64,000 nucleotides of DNA. It comes from Branchiostoma floridae. Lineage: Eukaryota > Chordata > Leptocardii > Amphioxiformes > Branchiostomatidae. A model generated the notes under the pieces. The model did no database searches. It worked only from the letters and a program-made list of their open reading frames with translations, and was not told where the DNA came from. How positions within the stretch are numbered: the first letter of the stretch is position 1; each line of letters begins with the position of its first letter. The DNA lies in assembly GCF_000003815.2 (NCBI RefSeq), contig NC_049985.1:12869388-12933387 (forward strand). Reading direction: 5' to 3'. The translations under genes were made by a program, and so were the position numbers. This document shows, one piece after another, positions 1 to 12,483 of this stretch.

Positions 1-195
1 ATGCTTCTTCTTTCCTTTGGATGTCAGAAATAACTCATCAATTTACCCCAGTCCTTACAAGCCAAACAAACTCTTTGCTCCAAATTGATTGAAGATGGAT
101 AAGGTGAATGTTAGTGGGACAAAACTGAACACAGCCTGGGAGTTTTAGTGTGCAGGGGCACCACCAACCACAACACACCAGCACTGCAGCCCTAC

Positions 196-234
196 CTTCT
201 AATAGCGGTGGTTCATCTTCAAAACTGTTGTGGC
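196..234 (-). CDS. YIPF5: Duplicated 39-nt mini-exon of YIPF5
   Basis: On the minus strand, AG at 236-235 is followed by 39 bases and a GT donor at 195-194. The exon encodes HNSFEDEPPLLE, repeating the end of the preceding YIPF5 exon (725-759). It is phase 1 at both ends, so it can be included without breaking the frame. Over the 34 shared bases the two copies differ at three positions, all third codon positions and all synonymous. The flanking introns are not alike, so this is an exon duplication rather than an assembly duplicate. It may be a cassette exon, or an alternative to the end of exon 2 if the weak internal phase-1 donor in the ATGGGTCC stretch is used. Confidence 0.55.
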
Positions 235-689
235 CTGTGAGTACAAAATGGGCGTGTGTGTGCTGTCTACAATCTTGTTTGTATGTATGGATGATGCATT
301 CACCAATACAATTGCCTTCTATCCATCTACATAATCATTTAACGATCCTACTTCAGTTCTTGCATGGATTTCAATAAAACAATCTGCTCCAACTAAACAC
401 AGACAAAAAACATTCATCTGACCTAGTAATTCCTGTCTATTTCAATACATCCCTGGTTCTAAAAACATGACTGCACAAAGCTTTTCCTTTTAAACAATAA
501 GTAGACAGAAGTAACACTAATTCTTAATTATCATACATGTAATTTGCTCTTGGCAAATTCTGCTGTAAATGTTCTTTCCAGATCACACAAAAAATTTCAC
601 CCATCTACAGCTGCCACAATCATCTAGCATACAAATGTACATGTCTCCTATATCTCTTACCCTTGTACAAATTTAGTTTTGCCCAGGGA

Positions 690-718
690 GAGAGAGAGAG
701 AGAGAGGGAGGGAGGGAG
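690..718. repeat. GA/GGGA simple repeat
   Basis: A (GA)n run passing into GGGA units, lying immediately downstream of the YIPF5 exon 2 donor on the minus strand. On the transcript it is a pyrimidine run inside the intron. Confidence 0.8.
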
Positions 719-724
719 ACGTAC

Positions 725-1450
725 CTTCCAAAAGCGGTGGTTCGTCTTCAAAACTGTTGGGATCCCCTGGACCCATGGGTGAAGCCCCGTCTGTCTGTGT
801 GTACCCTGCGTAGGACGAGGATGTGTCTGGAGTGAAGATGTTGGGTTGGGCAGGGTACCCTCCCTGCTGCTGTGAATAGTCATACCCACCAGCTGCATAT
901 TGACTGCAAAACATACCAAAAAAGCAGATTAAAGCTGAAAAATCATTGAATGTGCTATATGACAGTGATTACAGTTACTGTGAAACACGACCATAACAAA
1001 AGTAAAGAAACTTCTGTACCGTCATATACAATTCTAGTTCCATGTGGACCCCCAATTAGAGTGGAATAAAACTACAACCCTCAAATATAGAGATTTTATG
1101 ACAGAATGCTATATATTTCTAAGACAAGAATGTGACCTGTTTTTTAAGAAAATACTATGTATGACCTGCACTGTTAGTACAGTGTTACCTCAGGTACCAC
1201 CTTACTAATGTCCTCTGACCCAACTTGTCTCCCAAGGTAGTTCACAACTCCTGTATATGACCGGCCCCCATATAACACACACATACTTTGGTGTATACTG
1301 TTGCTGTCCCCCGTTGTCATACGCTACATACTGTTGTTGTCCGCCACCGTCATATCCTGCATTCTGGTTCTGGTCATCGTAACCCGCGTAGTTGGTCTGG
1401 AAGAAGCCCTGGTCAAACCCGTCAGGGCTCTGGCCATACCCTCCTGACAT
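725..1450 (-). CDS. YIPF5: YIPF5 (Yip1-domain Golgi/ER protein), 5' coding exons only
   Basis: Two coding exons read on the minus strand: 1450-1287 (ATG at 1450, starting MSGGYGQ) and 903-725. The first ends with two bases of a codon that the second completes. They give about 114 residues of the Gly/Tyr/Gln-rich cytosolic N-terminus, ending in FEDEPPLLE, the signature just before the membrane domain in human YIPF5. The five-helix Yip1 membrane domain is not in the window and must lie left of position 1. The family works in ER-Golgi vesicle traffic with Rab GTPases. An acceptor (AG at 1459-1458) stands 7 bases before the ATG, so a noncoding first exon must lie to the right, perhaps near the CpG-rich block at 3350-3600. 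The gene could equally be called the YIPF5/YIPF7 ancestor. Exon identity is sure; the upstream exon is inference. Confidence 0.88.
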
Positions 1451-1457
1451 GGTGGTA

Positions 1458-3340
1458 CTGGAACAATAAAGAAACCAACCTGAATATAATGCAGAACCTT
1501 GGTATCTCACTATACAAGGCAATGGTCCCATATCTGAGTTTTTTACCTGTACTTCCATCTAACAAGATTCTACCACATACAGAGCAGTCAAACATCTTCT
1601 CTGTAAGCACTATACTGTACTGATATCTGCAAAACTGCACATGCATCCAGCATTCTTTCAGCAGCGTGGCATCTACAACTGTTAACTATGAGTGACAAAT
1701 TGTAGTAGTCAATAACAAGGCAACTGTTTTCTTTTAAACGTATGATGCTTTTACTCCATGACTGCAAAATTTATCATTCATTGGCAAAAAATCCAACCAA
1801 AAACCAAATCACACCACCAAAACTGGCTAAAAGACAAATTTCATGCTATCGGCATCTGGCATCACATGCACATGCAGTAATGAGACTGTTTAGCACTAGC
1901 ACCTTTCTTACTATTTATATTTAAACTGAAGTCAACATCCTCAAACTCATTTCTTCTCATTCTCAAGACCTTGTCCAAGATGAAGTATTCTTCATACCAA
2001 GATTCATGTATCAGGATTTACTTAATTTCTTGGATCCTGGTATTAATGGTATAAATCTGGCTCCAAATGAGTTCAATCCCAATATCCCAAGTCCATCTTC
2101 TGCAGCAGATTGAATCAGAATTTAATAATCCCACGCTGTGAAGAATTCCAATTCACGTATCCTGGTATGAACTGGGCCCAAGTGTCAAGCACAATGTTTT
2201 TGTGAAACTCCTAAGTGATGTTGTATATATCAAGCAATCTTTATAGCATTCTGTGTGTTGAAGAGATCAGGCAGGCAGCAGCCAATCCAGCACCACCACC
2301 AGTGTGTTACAGAAGAAGCATGGCTACAAAACAGACAGTACAGACCTGGGTGGTTTCTGGCTTCCTTCAGGAAGCCCTGGGGAATTAGCTGGTGGTTGGG
2401 AAGTGTCTGGTAAAGGGGAAGTGTCGTGTATTGGTACTTCCATGTTTTCTTCTTTTCATACAAGGAAGGAACAACAGAGAAATCATACTCTAAGCAGAGG
2501 TTTGCCTCCAGCTGTTGTTGATGTTTTTTTCATGCTTCCTATTTCGTACAGTTTTCTTTACGTCTTGTGGCCAAGAAACTGGTACAAAATAGAAAGCCTA
2601 CTGATGCCAATTTCAAAAACAGCCAAAGCCGAACCTCTGCTCAGAGAGTAGAGAAATCAATCCAGGACAAATCATGAAGGGCTATGTGCTGTGTGCTTGC
2701 CTCCCAATTTGACTTCATGTCAGCAAGGACATTTTATGATGTAAGCAAGGAAAATGCAGAAATGAGATGGTGAAGAAAAGTATGGTGATTCATGTTGGCT
2801 CAGGTATCTGTTTGTACACTGGTGTGGAAGAATCTGTGTCACAAGAATAATTTAGATGGATGCATTGGGCTCAATGAAATGGACTGAACTGAAATACAAA
2901 GACTGATTTTAAGCATACAAAATATTACAAGTACAAATCAAAAGTAACTAAGGAGGTCCACAAACAGGGCCTTTGTGCAAATATTCTGTTCCTTCAAATG
3001 TAAGTCACTGTAAGTACATTAGTTAACTTAACCTCCTTGGTAAAGTAAAATGGTTAAATCAAAATCTATTAACTGTCAAATATGGTTAAATATTTTGTTA
3101 TGATTTCTGAGAAGCATGTCAATTCATCATAGTTCACAGGGTATCCATAATTTATTTGAAATACTCAACAGGCCAACGGGGATTCATGAGCATGACTGTT
3201 CTAACAGCATGGTTATCATAATCATTCAGTGAGTCACTTTTTTAGTGTTCCTTGAAAGCCAAAAAGTCTTTGGACATCAAGTCCCCCCCCCCCCCCCCAA
3301 ATGCCCAGCTGGTTGGGGAGCAGCAAAAGGTTTTATTTCT
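1458..3340. other. Probable YIPF5 5'UTR intron, no gene seen
   Basis: No coding exon recognised on either strand. It lies between the YIPF5 acceptor and the CpG-rich block to the right. It contains a 16-base C run (3283-3298) and, at 3027-3040, a 14-base motif identical in reverse complement to one arm of the hairpin at 12484-12522. Confidence 0.5.
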
Positions 3341-3349
3341 TTGCAATGC

Positions 3350-4240
3350 AACGACTAAGTCATGTAATATCCGTACTCTATGCAAAGGTATCTAAGCTAC
3401 AAACGTACCAACACTTATTGCAGACGACAACTCCTCCAGACAGCCGGAATTTCGCCCAATTTGGGAGAGGAAAACTTCGCTTCCTTGGAAGAAGATCAGA
3501 ACCAACGTGGCATCTCGCTCCCTCTCGCGAGATTTCACTTAATTTACCCACAGTTCTATGCGATAATTGCAAGAAGGTTCCGGTTCGGAATTTCAAGTGA
3601 CCAGATGACCAAATAGTCCCTAAGAATAAGACGCAAATCAGAGGTTGTCTCTATAGATTTGGCTCTAGATTTTCCGGCTATCGCTTTAGCAATGTATAAT
3701 CTTTTATACATCTCCAAATGCTTGTTGTTCGTAGCGTTTTATGGTGTCGGAGATTTGATCGTGCGGCGAACACTTCCTGGTATTAGTGCGCGCGATAGCG
3801 GTAAAGCGTTTCGTCGCCTGATTACCCAGATCGTGCGTTCTATGTGCATTTTGGGTGTTTTAGCGCCATCGGAGCTCGCGGAAAACGTATCGGATAACTT
3901 TTTTTGCTTTTTACTCAGTATATAGAAGAAGTCTTGACCTTCATTGCCATATTAGTCATTATCCCAGGAAAACTCATTTTTACCGTGTAGCGACCTGTAA
4001 AAAATGGCCCAAAATTAGCAATTTCTGGGTGAAAATTGTATTTTACTGATGGTTTTTATCAAAAATAACATTTCTACAGAAAATGTCAAATGAGTCTGTC
4101 GGTCAGCGACAAGGCACCCTTTTCTATCGGAAACATTGAATTGTCCGAAAAACGATGTTTTGAGAAGCGCTAGTGCTTTTCTCAGAGACAGTCAAATCGG
4201 CCCCGAAACGTAGAAAAAACTCCGAACCGGAACCAGAAAA
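3350..4240. promoter_or_regulatory. CpG-rich region between YIPF5 and SGCB, candidate bidirectional promoter
   Basis: The block is clearly richer in CpG than its surroundings and has no recognisable coding exon. At 3533-3542 it holds the palindrome TCTCGCGAGA, an element known from TATA-less and often bidirectional animal promoters. The SGCB start codon lies at the right end. YIPF5 needs an untranslated first exon somewhere to the right of 1457. A shared promoter is inference. Confidence 0.4.
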
Positions 4241-7200
4241 ATGTCGGGAATGGAGGTAAGGAGTCCCTTCTAAAATGTTATTTTTCTGCACCCTGTGATT
4301 TCATAAGAAGATTTAAGTACCTGTCTTTAGTAGATAAGAATATATAGATACGATTGAATGGTTGGTATACTCGGTAACCGTACGTTTTTCAGTGCTACGG
4401 AGTAGTGAAAGTGAGATAACGGTCCCACACACTTTATCAACAACAAGTCGAACGCCAGACGCGACCAGATTTATCATGACAGGCTGATTTGAATAATGTC
4501 TTCCACATCTGGAACTTCAGTCCGGTTTTCAGTTCGGGCGTTTGATAAGAAATTATGACACGCGGAACTTTGTGAAAAATATGTATATCTGAATTTCCAA
4601 ATATGTCGTTGAATATAACACTTCACGTGTAAACAAGGGAATTCCAGTGTCCAGTGGACTCCAGTGAACATGACAGATGATAGCGTTAATTAGAACTGAC
4701 AAGTATGCTCGTAGAAAGTGCCAAGGGGCCTTACGTGTTCTGCTAATTTAGACATGAAGACTCTGGCAAGAGCCTCTTAATGTAGAAAGATGCAGAAATT
4801 TTTTTGGCTTTAAGTGCTATGGGTGACTGACCCATTCTTTGTGACCAGTATTTAGATGCATTTACTGATTTAGATGCACTCAGATTTTGTGATAAAATGG
4901 CTGTTAGTGTTTCTAACTTTCTATTAAACTTTAAAGGTAAGATTTGTGATAATTTGAATTGGCCCTACTGCTTCTTTAAAAAAAATCTATTTTGATGAGC
5001 ATCAAAAGTAGAAGTGGGTGGCCTGTTTAATTTTGGATAATGATCATGTGGTGTCATTGCCAGCTCAGCTGTCATATCACTCTTTCTAAGAGTATTCTAC
5101 AATAGGTTCATTTTCCTTACATCATGTGTGGTAGCCTTTAGCACAATCTCTCGCTGGTTGGGGTTAATGACCCCTAGGTGGTGGCAACTGTAAGGCCGGC
5201 TGCTAGGGCTGCTAGAGTTGATGTGGAAATGCTAGATGATGATGATGATAATGATGATGAAGGGGAACCCAGTACCACTAAGGAGTATGTTGCAATGTTA
5301 TGTTACAAATGCAGTCTTTTTTCATCAGCTGTCAAAAATTTGACTTTGTAATGTGACTTCCACTAGTCTGTTGCACTATGTTAGTATTCAGTGCAGTGCT
5401 GTCTCCAGGACCCGTCCCTCCGTCCCTGGACGGAAATTTACTCGTCGGGACGGAAAAAAAATTCACCCATTCCGTCCCAAAAAATCTTAGTATTATGACA
5501 TAAAAATGCAGTTTTGTTAGCTTAAAAAGGCAGGTTCAATAACTAAAATAGGCTTCCGACTTCAAATTTAATCGACTTTTCCTTCACCACGCCTCCACTT
5601 TCCAAGCCGCGAAATAAACATTGTCTCATGCGGCCCCGACATACGGAGATGTGTGGAAATCAGAGATCGGCAAAACGTGCTATTCCCGTGGCGCAAGAGA
5701 AGGCGGGGCTGCAGCGTTATCTTACCTAACCACTGCTTTATTTTGCAATGCCGATTGGAATCATCCGGCCCTTATACGATTTAAAATCAACATTAACGGG
5801 AAACTGCAATTCATTATGAACCGGACACGGCAGTTTAGAAATTATCTTTCTCTCTCGGCCGTCGTGTGTGTGTCGGACCGCGGAGGCCTCAGTAAACCGT
5901 CACACTGGTGATTTTCATAGTTCTACAAGACTACAACCATCGTGCAAACTGTAAACAGACCATATTCTCACCGTCTACGTCTACGATGTGACAAAGCCAG
6001 GGCCGATTCTTGCGAAATGTATCTTCAAAAGCACGTTTGTGCTTGGATTTGGGACCTAGTTCGCAGCGCCGTGTTCGTAAAGTTCCGCGCTTCTTCGTGA
6101 TTGACATGGTGTTACCGCTTTGTCCGCGCCGCTGCTGGCTGTGATTGGTGGAAAGTTGATTGGATTTGTGGAATTATGACGCACACCCTGTCACAGGCGC
6201 TATATCAAAAGGCTGCCGCCAATGCTGCTACCATGGTAACAACACGTCCAGTCGCATTTTCCAACTCGCTGCTATTACAGCTTACATACATATTTTTCGG
6301 CGGTATGTAACGCTGTTTTCACGGGGAAATGTCGGGAATCAAACTTGTATATATTTTTTTGCCGACCTTCCACTAAAATTATACGGAAGTTGCCCGCCGA
6401 AAAATGTAAGTAGGAGACTATTTTCACGGTCAGCCCGCTTCTTTTGACGGTTGACTGCCGACCCCATCGACATGCCCCCGCGTAGGTTGCCCCTTACGGA
6501 AAGTCTAGCCGTGAGAACTATCTTTGTTCTGCGTAGTTTAATTGGGTTGAATTTTGGAATTCGGATTGACATTTATTTTATATCAGAAAATAACTATCGG
6601 GAGACTGTTTCATCATGTAAATCACAGTATTCTTACCCAGCGCTATGAACATGATCGCTGTTGGCAATTTTTCTCCGATATTTGCAAATCTGTACCCTTT
6701 GGACGGTACTGGACGATGAGCAGTAAGGTGATAATTTTGTCGAGAAATGCACATTTCTTGATGGTTAAAGAAACAACAACACAACACCAGCAAAATGAAG
6801 AGTTATTAAGCAAAATATAGTATAGTAACTTAACTGATCATGAGCAATCAGTACAAGACAAAATATGTGAAGTAAACTTCCTTTAAGTTTTAATACGATC
6901 TTACAAGCTGAAATGCGTCAATGGACCTTGGCCAATAATGCCAACACCAGTGGCGTTATCCAGCCCCCGAACTATCCACAAATCATCTACAAATACGTGA
7001 AAATGACGACGAACAAGTATCATGAGTGTAATTTCAGAGTGTAAACGTAAGTAACACAGCTTATTATACATATAACAAACAAAATATTTCGTCAGCGAAA
7101 TGCCCGACCAAGTGGCGGGGCAGTCGGAACAAAGCTTATTGTTTCGAGATCGTGGGGTGTCGGTAGTCCTACTTTGTGGAATGAAATTTTGCCTCTGAAA

Positions 7201-9910
7201 ATACGTAAAATAGCGTTTTAGAGGGTTTGATTTTAAAATTTTCCCGGGGGAGCATGCCCCCGGACCCCCCTAGTTTGGCGAGCGCCTGCGGCGCTCGCGT
7301 CGGGCCTTCGGCCCGAACGCTCCAACCAAAAGTATTAGGGACGGAAATAAATTTCAAGCTGGAGACAGCACTGATTCAGTGTTTGTATGATTTGTAAACT
7401 CAAACTTAATGTGCAAATTAGTGACCAAAGTTGTTCCTCTGTTCCCTGACCCTAGTCTGATGGTGGCAGTTTCCACAGAGGCGGGGGCAGCCGACTTTCC
7501 ATGCGGCAGAAGTCCATGGAGCGCAAACGTGTGAACAAGGAGCACAACAGCAACTTCAGGGCGGGGTACGTCCCCATAGATGAGGACAGACTACACAAGA
7601 CTGGCATCAGGGGCAGGAAACTGACTCTGGGGATCATCCTTATTGTCATCCTCTTCATCCTGGTTGTCATCAACTTTATTGTGAGTAATCGTCTTTCCAT
7701 TTACATTGTACTTTACAAAGTGCAGACACTGACAGATCATAGACTAAGTATTGTTTAGACCTTGCTCATAGTCATATGTTCATGTTGTATTTCTATTTAT
7801 CAGTGAGAAAACAAAAACGAGATAACCAAAAGTTTTCTTATTTTCAGCTGACCGTCCTGCTCCTCCATGTCCTGGTGATTGACCACAATGGCATGGAGAC
7901 CCTGGACTTCATGGACGACGGGACCCTCAGGTTCAAGTACGGAGGGGACATGGGCAACGTCAGGCCACTGGACAGTAAGATGGGCGGCTTTGGAAACCAG
8001 GACTTTGAACTCACAGGAGACAACCAACCAGTAAGTATCGACTTACAGGCATGTCACAATGTGTTGAAGGAAGAAATGAACCATCTACATTGTTTTGTAT
8101 GATTCTCCATAATGAGTGTTAAATGTAAATGTTGTTGTATGCAAAAGATTCCATGGGTTTACTTTTGAGGAAAGTTAAAGAACAATATTAAAATGCACGG
8201 AAAGTGGATACAGAAAACTACTATCATTAGTATCAAGCAGTCTAAAGAACATTGCATATTACTGTACATTCTTTCCAGTCCAACCTGGTAACAGGTAATG
8301 ACTTGCACATGGTACCGTCTGTCTTCTGTAGGTCGTGGCTCAGAACAGGATCACAGATCAGATCAGAGGTGGTTCAGGTAGGTTTAATGATGTATTGATT
8401 CTGTCTAACAGAACAATAGTTGTTTGTACCTTACAGTGGTAACTTCAGAATCAATACTTATGGACATTTCTAATGGCGTTTTAATTCATGAATACCAATA
8501 TTTCCACTAATCAAAGTCATTATTTCTGTGTCTGTGTAGTTCAAGTGGAACCAGGCAAGACTACCATCAAAGGAGATCATGGTCTTGACATTGTTGACCC
8601 AAAGACCAATCAGACCATCTTCACTACTGACTATGACAGTAAGGAGTTCAAGATGCCAGATGGGGTGGACAATCTGAATGTCAGAAAGGCACAGACATTT
8701 AGGGTAAGATAAAGGATGGGAATTTACCGTGCTACTTCAGCATCCTGTGAGGTTTTTGCAGATTTAATTTGATCATGTTTCAGAAATGCCTCTTGACAGG
8801 GCAACACATGTATATTATTCAATCACACCACACTGCATACATCATCATATATTGTTTATACATTGTACCACACTACATTCAGAGAGCATAAACCTCCTCA
8901 TGGCAGCACAGCTGTGCATCATACTCAGTATTTTAATTTTATATGCTTGAAATCTGCACTTTGACAGGAGATTGTTGTGAGAATGCTCATATTTAGGCCA
9001 GTGCCTATCCATGGAACGTCATCAATCTTTTGTAATTTGGCCTATTCCCCCCACTACATTTCTTTAATGTAACATTTTGTGAACAGCATGTAGATAATAG
9101 ATATGAAGATATGATTACTTACACATGCTGTCTACATGTGGTTGCAGGTGGCCAGTCCACTCAACAGTGACCTACGTGTCAGCACAGCAAGGAACGCTAT
9201 CTTCCGAGGCAACGAAGGGGTCAACATCCTTGGCAGGGCAGTCAACTTCAACTTCAGAGATGATTTGATGCTTCAAACCCTTCGAGTAAGGACTCCATTT
9301 TTTTTAATGCTGTTAATCACTCGTTCTTGTTGAAATGTGCAAACCTACTGATTGTTTGGAAAATTGCCCTTTTAACCATTGCCAAAACATTGCAAATTAT
9401 TATTTTATACCCATTACAGGGCAGGTTCTTTGGAAATGATTTACAGTATTGGCTACAATAATGTATTGGCTACAATAAGACGTCATACCTAGGGACATTT
9501 TAAAAGTGGGCAGCTTTTTTACACCAGGTCAGATAGATAATGAAGAACGCATCAGACAATGGTAACGTTTCTTACAGTCACTTTTTATGGTTTGTATTAC
9601 ATTTTCATTATTACTGTCTGATGCTAGATTCTTAAATTTGACATAACCACATGATGTCTTTATTATCTTCTCTTCACAGAATGAATCTGTTGTAAGAGGC
9701 AATGCCTTTGTGCAAGCCGGCGGGGGACTCTATATCAACAACACACGACTGCCACGTAGCAGTCCCGATCCATTGTCAGTTATCGACCGAGGCACCACCA
9801 CCTACAAGATATGTGTGTGCACGCCGTCCGGAAAACTTTTCCGTGTCCCTATAACAAGGCCAGGCCAGGGCTGCCACACTGTCAATGAAAACATAAACCC
9901 TTGCCTGTAG
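4241..9910 (+). CDS. SGCB: Beta-sarcoglycan
   Basis: Seven exons: 4241-4255, 7456-7680, 7848-8030, 8332-8377, 8540-8703, 9148-9285, 9680-9910, giving 333 residues (human about 318). Exon 1 encodes only MSGME. The protein is a type II membrane glycoprotein of the dystrophin-associated sarcoglycan complex. Exon 2 carries the near-invariant cytosolic block RVNKEHNSNFRAGYVPIDED, then one transmembrane helix at about residues 61-91 across the exon 2/3 junction. The ectodomain has NQT, NES and NNT glycosylation sequons and ends with the family cysteine cluster (CVC, then two more Cys). All intron phases agree. Intron 1 is 3.2 kb, largely because of a transposon. The first-exon choice rests on the strong donor and the reading frame, and is less sure than the rest. 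Confidence 0.94.
5235..5260. repeat. GAT trinucleotide repeat
   Basis: Interrupted (GAT)n run in SGCB intron 1, upstream of the hAT-like element. Confidence 0.8.
5394..7373. mobile_element. Non-autonomous hAT-like DNA transposon in SGCB intron 1
   Basis: The 1980-bp segment begins CAGTGCTGTCTCCAG and ends with its exact 15-base reverse complement. It is flanked by perfect 8-bp target duplications, ATTCAGTG at 5386-5393 and 7374-7381. An 8-bp duplication and CAG-starting inverted repeats are typical of hAT elements. Subterminal motifs resembling GTCCCT/GGGACGG occur near both ends. No transposase-like ORF was seen; the longest open frame (5621-5911) resembles nothing I know. The perfect duplications suggest a fairly recent insertion. 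At 7232-7320 it carries a GC-rich hairpin module also found in the element at 38839-40421. Confidence 0.85.
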
Positions 9911-10746
9911 TTTGTAATTGCCAAAAAATCTGTTTTTAAAAAGGTGCTGTAGCAGAGGAGCTGAAAAGTGGAAGTACAAAAGGTGCCTTGGAATCATGTT
10001 GTTATAATCGTAGTGATGTGCAAAGTACTTCACCAGCACTGCTGATAATACAGGAAAACAGTCAAGGAAAAACTGAGTGCCAGTGCAGTAACATTTTACA
10101 AATCAAAAGAACTAATCGAATGATTTTACAAGTGCCAATTTTACTTGACTGACACATATATTTTGTTTCAGTATTGGAGTAGGACACCCCTTTAGTATAT
10201 GCATTATGATATTGTGCTAGTTTTATTGTCATTATCGGTTTTCTTTTATTCTGAATAGAGTTCTGGGTAGCATTTTGGTACAGATTTGCTACAGGATGTG
10301 AAAACAAGTAATGAAATTAGTTTAACTTCATTGTTTAACTGTCTATTACTTCATTATCCACATAACAAATGATATGGCTACATTTCCTTGATAAATGTAG
10401 TGATTGTAGGGGTGAATTAATGTTGTATTTAAACTTTTGGTGATAATTAACATCAAGCTGAGTAGCTTCAACAGAAGCAGTTTAAAATTTGGTGCCAAAT
10501 TCGCTTGTAGGCACAAGCTAAGCTAAGATTCAAGTTAAAGACTACAACAACAACAATTTCTAAATGTCAAGCAAATTCATGGCAACAAGGACTACTTACT
10601 AGTACCTAACAGCGCACATTCGCCGCACAACAATATGGCTTTTTTCCTCCTTCTTAGTTGCACAGACATTTGTAGAAAAGATATACAATAATACATGTAC
10701 ATCTATTTTATTGCATTATTTTGTATGTAACTGTACTTTTGTAACC

Positions 10747-10752
10747 AATAAA
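10747..10752 (+). promoter_or_regulatory. SGCB: SGCB polyadenylation signal
   Basis: AATAAA about 840 bases after the SGCB stop codon, followed by a T-rich stretch. It implies a 3'UTR of roughly 0.85 kb. Confidence 0.6.
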
Positions 10753-11080
10753 TGCTGTTTGGCATTATTTTACTTTTGTTGCTTTGTCTTTATATGAGTC
10801 CGTAACTTTTGTGAACTAAAGAAATGTCTGCCATTATAACCGTATAATGAGTACAGCAACTTGTCCAATTTTATTTTACTTGTGGGCAAGTAAATACATG
10901 TATGTTGTAATTCATGGACTGCATTACAAATTTCTCAAATATGTTTTTCATTTGTTGTGGCTTCATTATGGGAAAGTTGAGTCTTTCATGAAAACACCTC
11001 ATATAGTGTCAAAAGTATGTTTTATGTGTTCAAATACAATTCAATCTCTACAACTGGATAAAAACGGATATTTACTTCCG

Positions 11081-11114
11081 GACGTTTCGAGTGACATCCA
11101 TCACTCTTCTTCAG
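11081..11114 (-). repeat. Hammerhead-ribozyme-like core, probable retroelement remnant
   Basis: Read on the minus strand: CTGAAGA (11114-11108, fitting the CUGANGA core), one base, GAGTGA, a 6-base loop, TCACTC (a perfect 6-bp stem II), then GAAA (11088-11085) and CGTC. This is the order of the hammerhead catalytic core. Such motifs are known in Penelope-like elements and retrozymes of many animals. I cannot find a convincing matching stem I or III, so this copy is probably truncated or degenerate. Confidence 0.45.
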
Positions 11115-12483
11115 CATAAAAGGAATGAACTAGTCAGAACAATTCAATACCAGTACAGCTAACTAGAAAAACTGGTTTAACCACTAAATCGTTAGGATCA
11201 TATGCAAAGGGTTACACAAAGGGTTGATTGTATTGTATTTGAACATTGCTTACTTGGATGTCTAACCTTCATAAACGTATGTTTTATGTGATTGCAAATA
11301 GATCATTGTTGTAAGAAAAATGCACTGTTTACTTCACCAAGACCTGTGACAGGCAGTATTGTCTAAAAGGTGGTAGGATACAATAAGGGAAGAATATGTC
11401 AGACAACTGAAAAGTGAGCAGCTGAGGTAGATTCATCTGAAGGGAGAGCAGACAAGAAATTCTCTCCCTGGGTGGATGGTTCCCCATTGTCATGGTAAGT
11501 ACACCAGGATTTTGGTGAACCAACCTGAAGAAATTGACCAATCTAATTGCCCCGCCCAATTCAAAACAAAAATCAAAAGGGAAAATTGCAGCCACTGGTT
11601 GAAATTTTATGCAATCACTGAATAGCTTATATGTAAGGATCTGCAAAAATTATTTATTTTGTAAATCTGGATGATGATAATATTGCTTTGATGGTTATAA
11701 AGTGAATTGGGAAAAAAGCACTTCTTACCAAATGTAGTTCTATAAGACATGGTTCCGATGATACATTTCTACAAAGACACTTCCTGAAGTCCACAAAGGG
11801 TAATGAAGTTCCCCATAAATCATTTAATTGATTCCAACACAAAGGTAATGTAGGGACTTACCCCTAAATTTTCGGTCGATCTCCGTCGACCTTGTCCACA
11901 GAATGACCCTTTCTCACTCCAGCAGTGATGTCAGGAAGACACCACTTTTGCAGGAATGAAAGTTTTCTTTGTGTTGGAATGAAGGTTTAGCAATTCTCTA
12001 TAACTTTAATGTATCTACCAACACAGATGAACTTTCATGCTAAATTCCCCATAAATGTTAAACGGGTACTGTCACGCAAGTTTCGGTCAATGACTGATGT
12101 TCAAGTCTATCTAAACCTATTATATAGCTGCAGAGTCTTTTTTCTTCTGTCTGCATATTGTATTGTATTATATAACAAATGGACAGCTGGAGTTGTTATA
12201 GTTATAGGTTTGGTTGCCAGGCTAGTTAAAATTCCTTTACATGTATGCAAATCAGTGCAGTACATGTGCTACAGGTGCAGCACCTGATTCTGATGAAGAA
12301 AAATTGTTTAATTTTGGTGATTATCACTTTTAAAATAGTAATTCATAATTAGACTCATAGTACACCTCAAATGTTCATAGTTGCAAAAGATTTAAAACAC
12401 AAGTTAAAGTCTTAAAGAGGTGAGGTCATGAAATCATATCAGCCAAAAACAAAATTAATTTTAGTGTTTCCAGTGTTTCTTTG

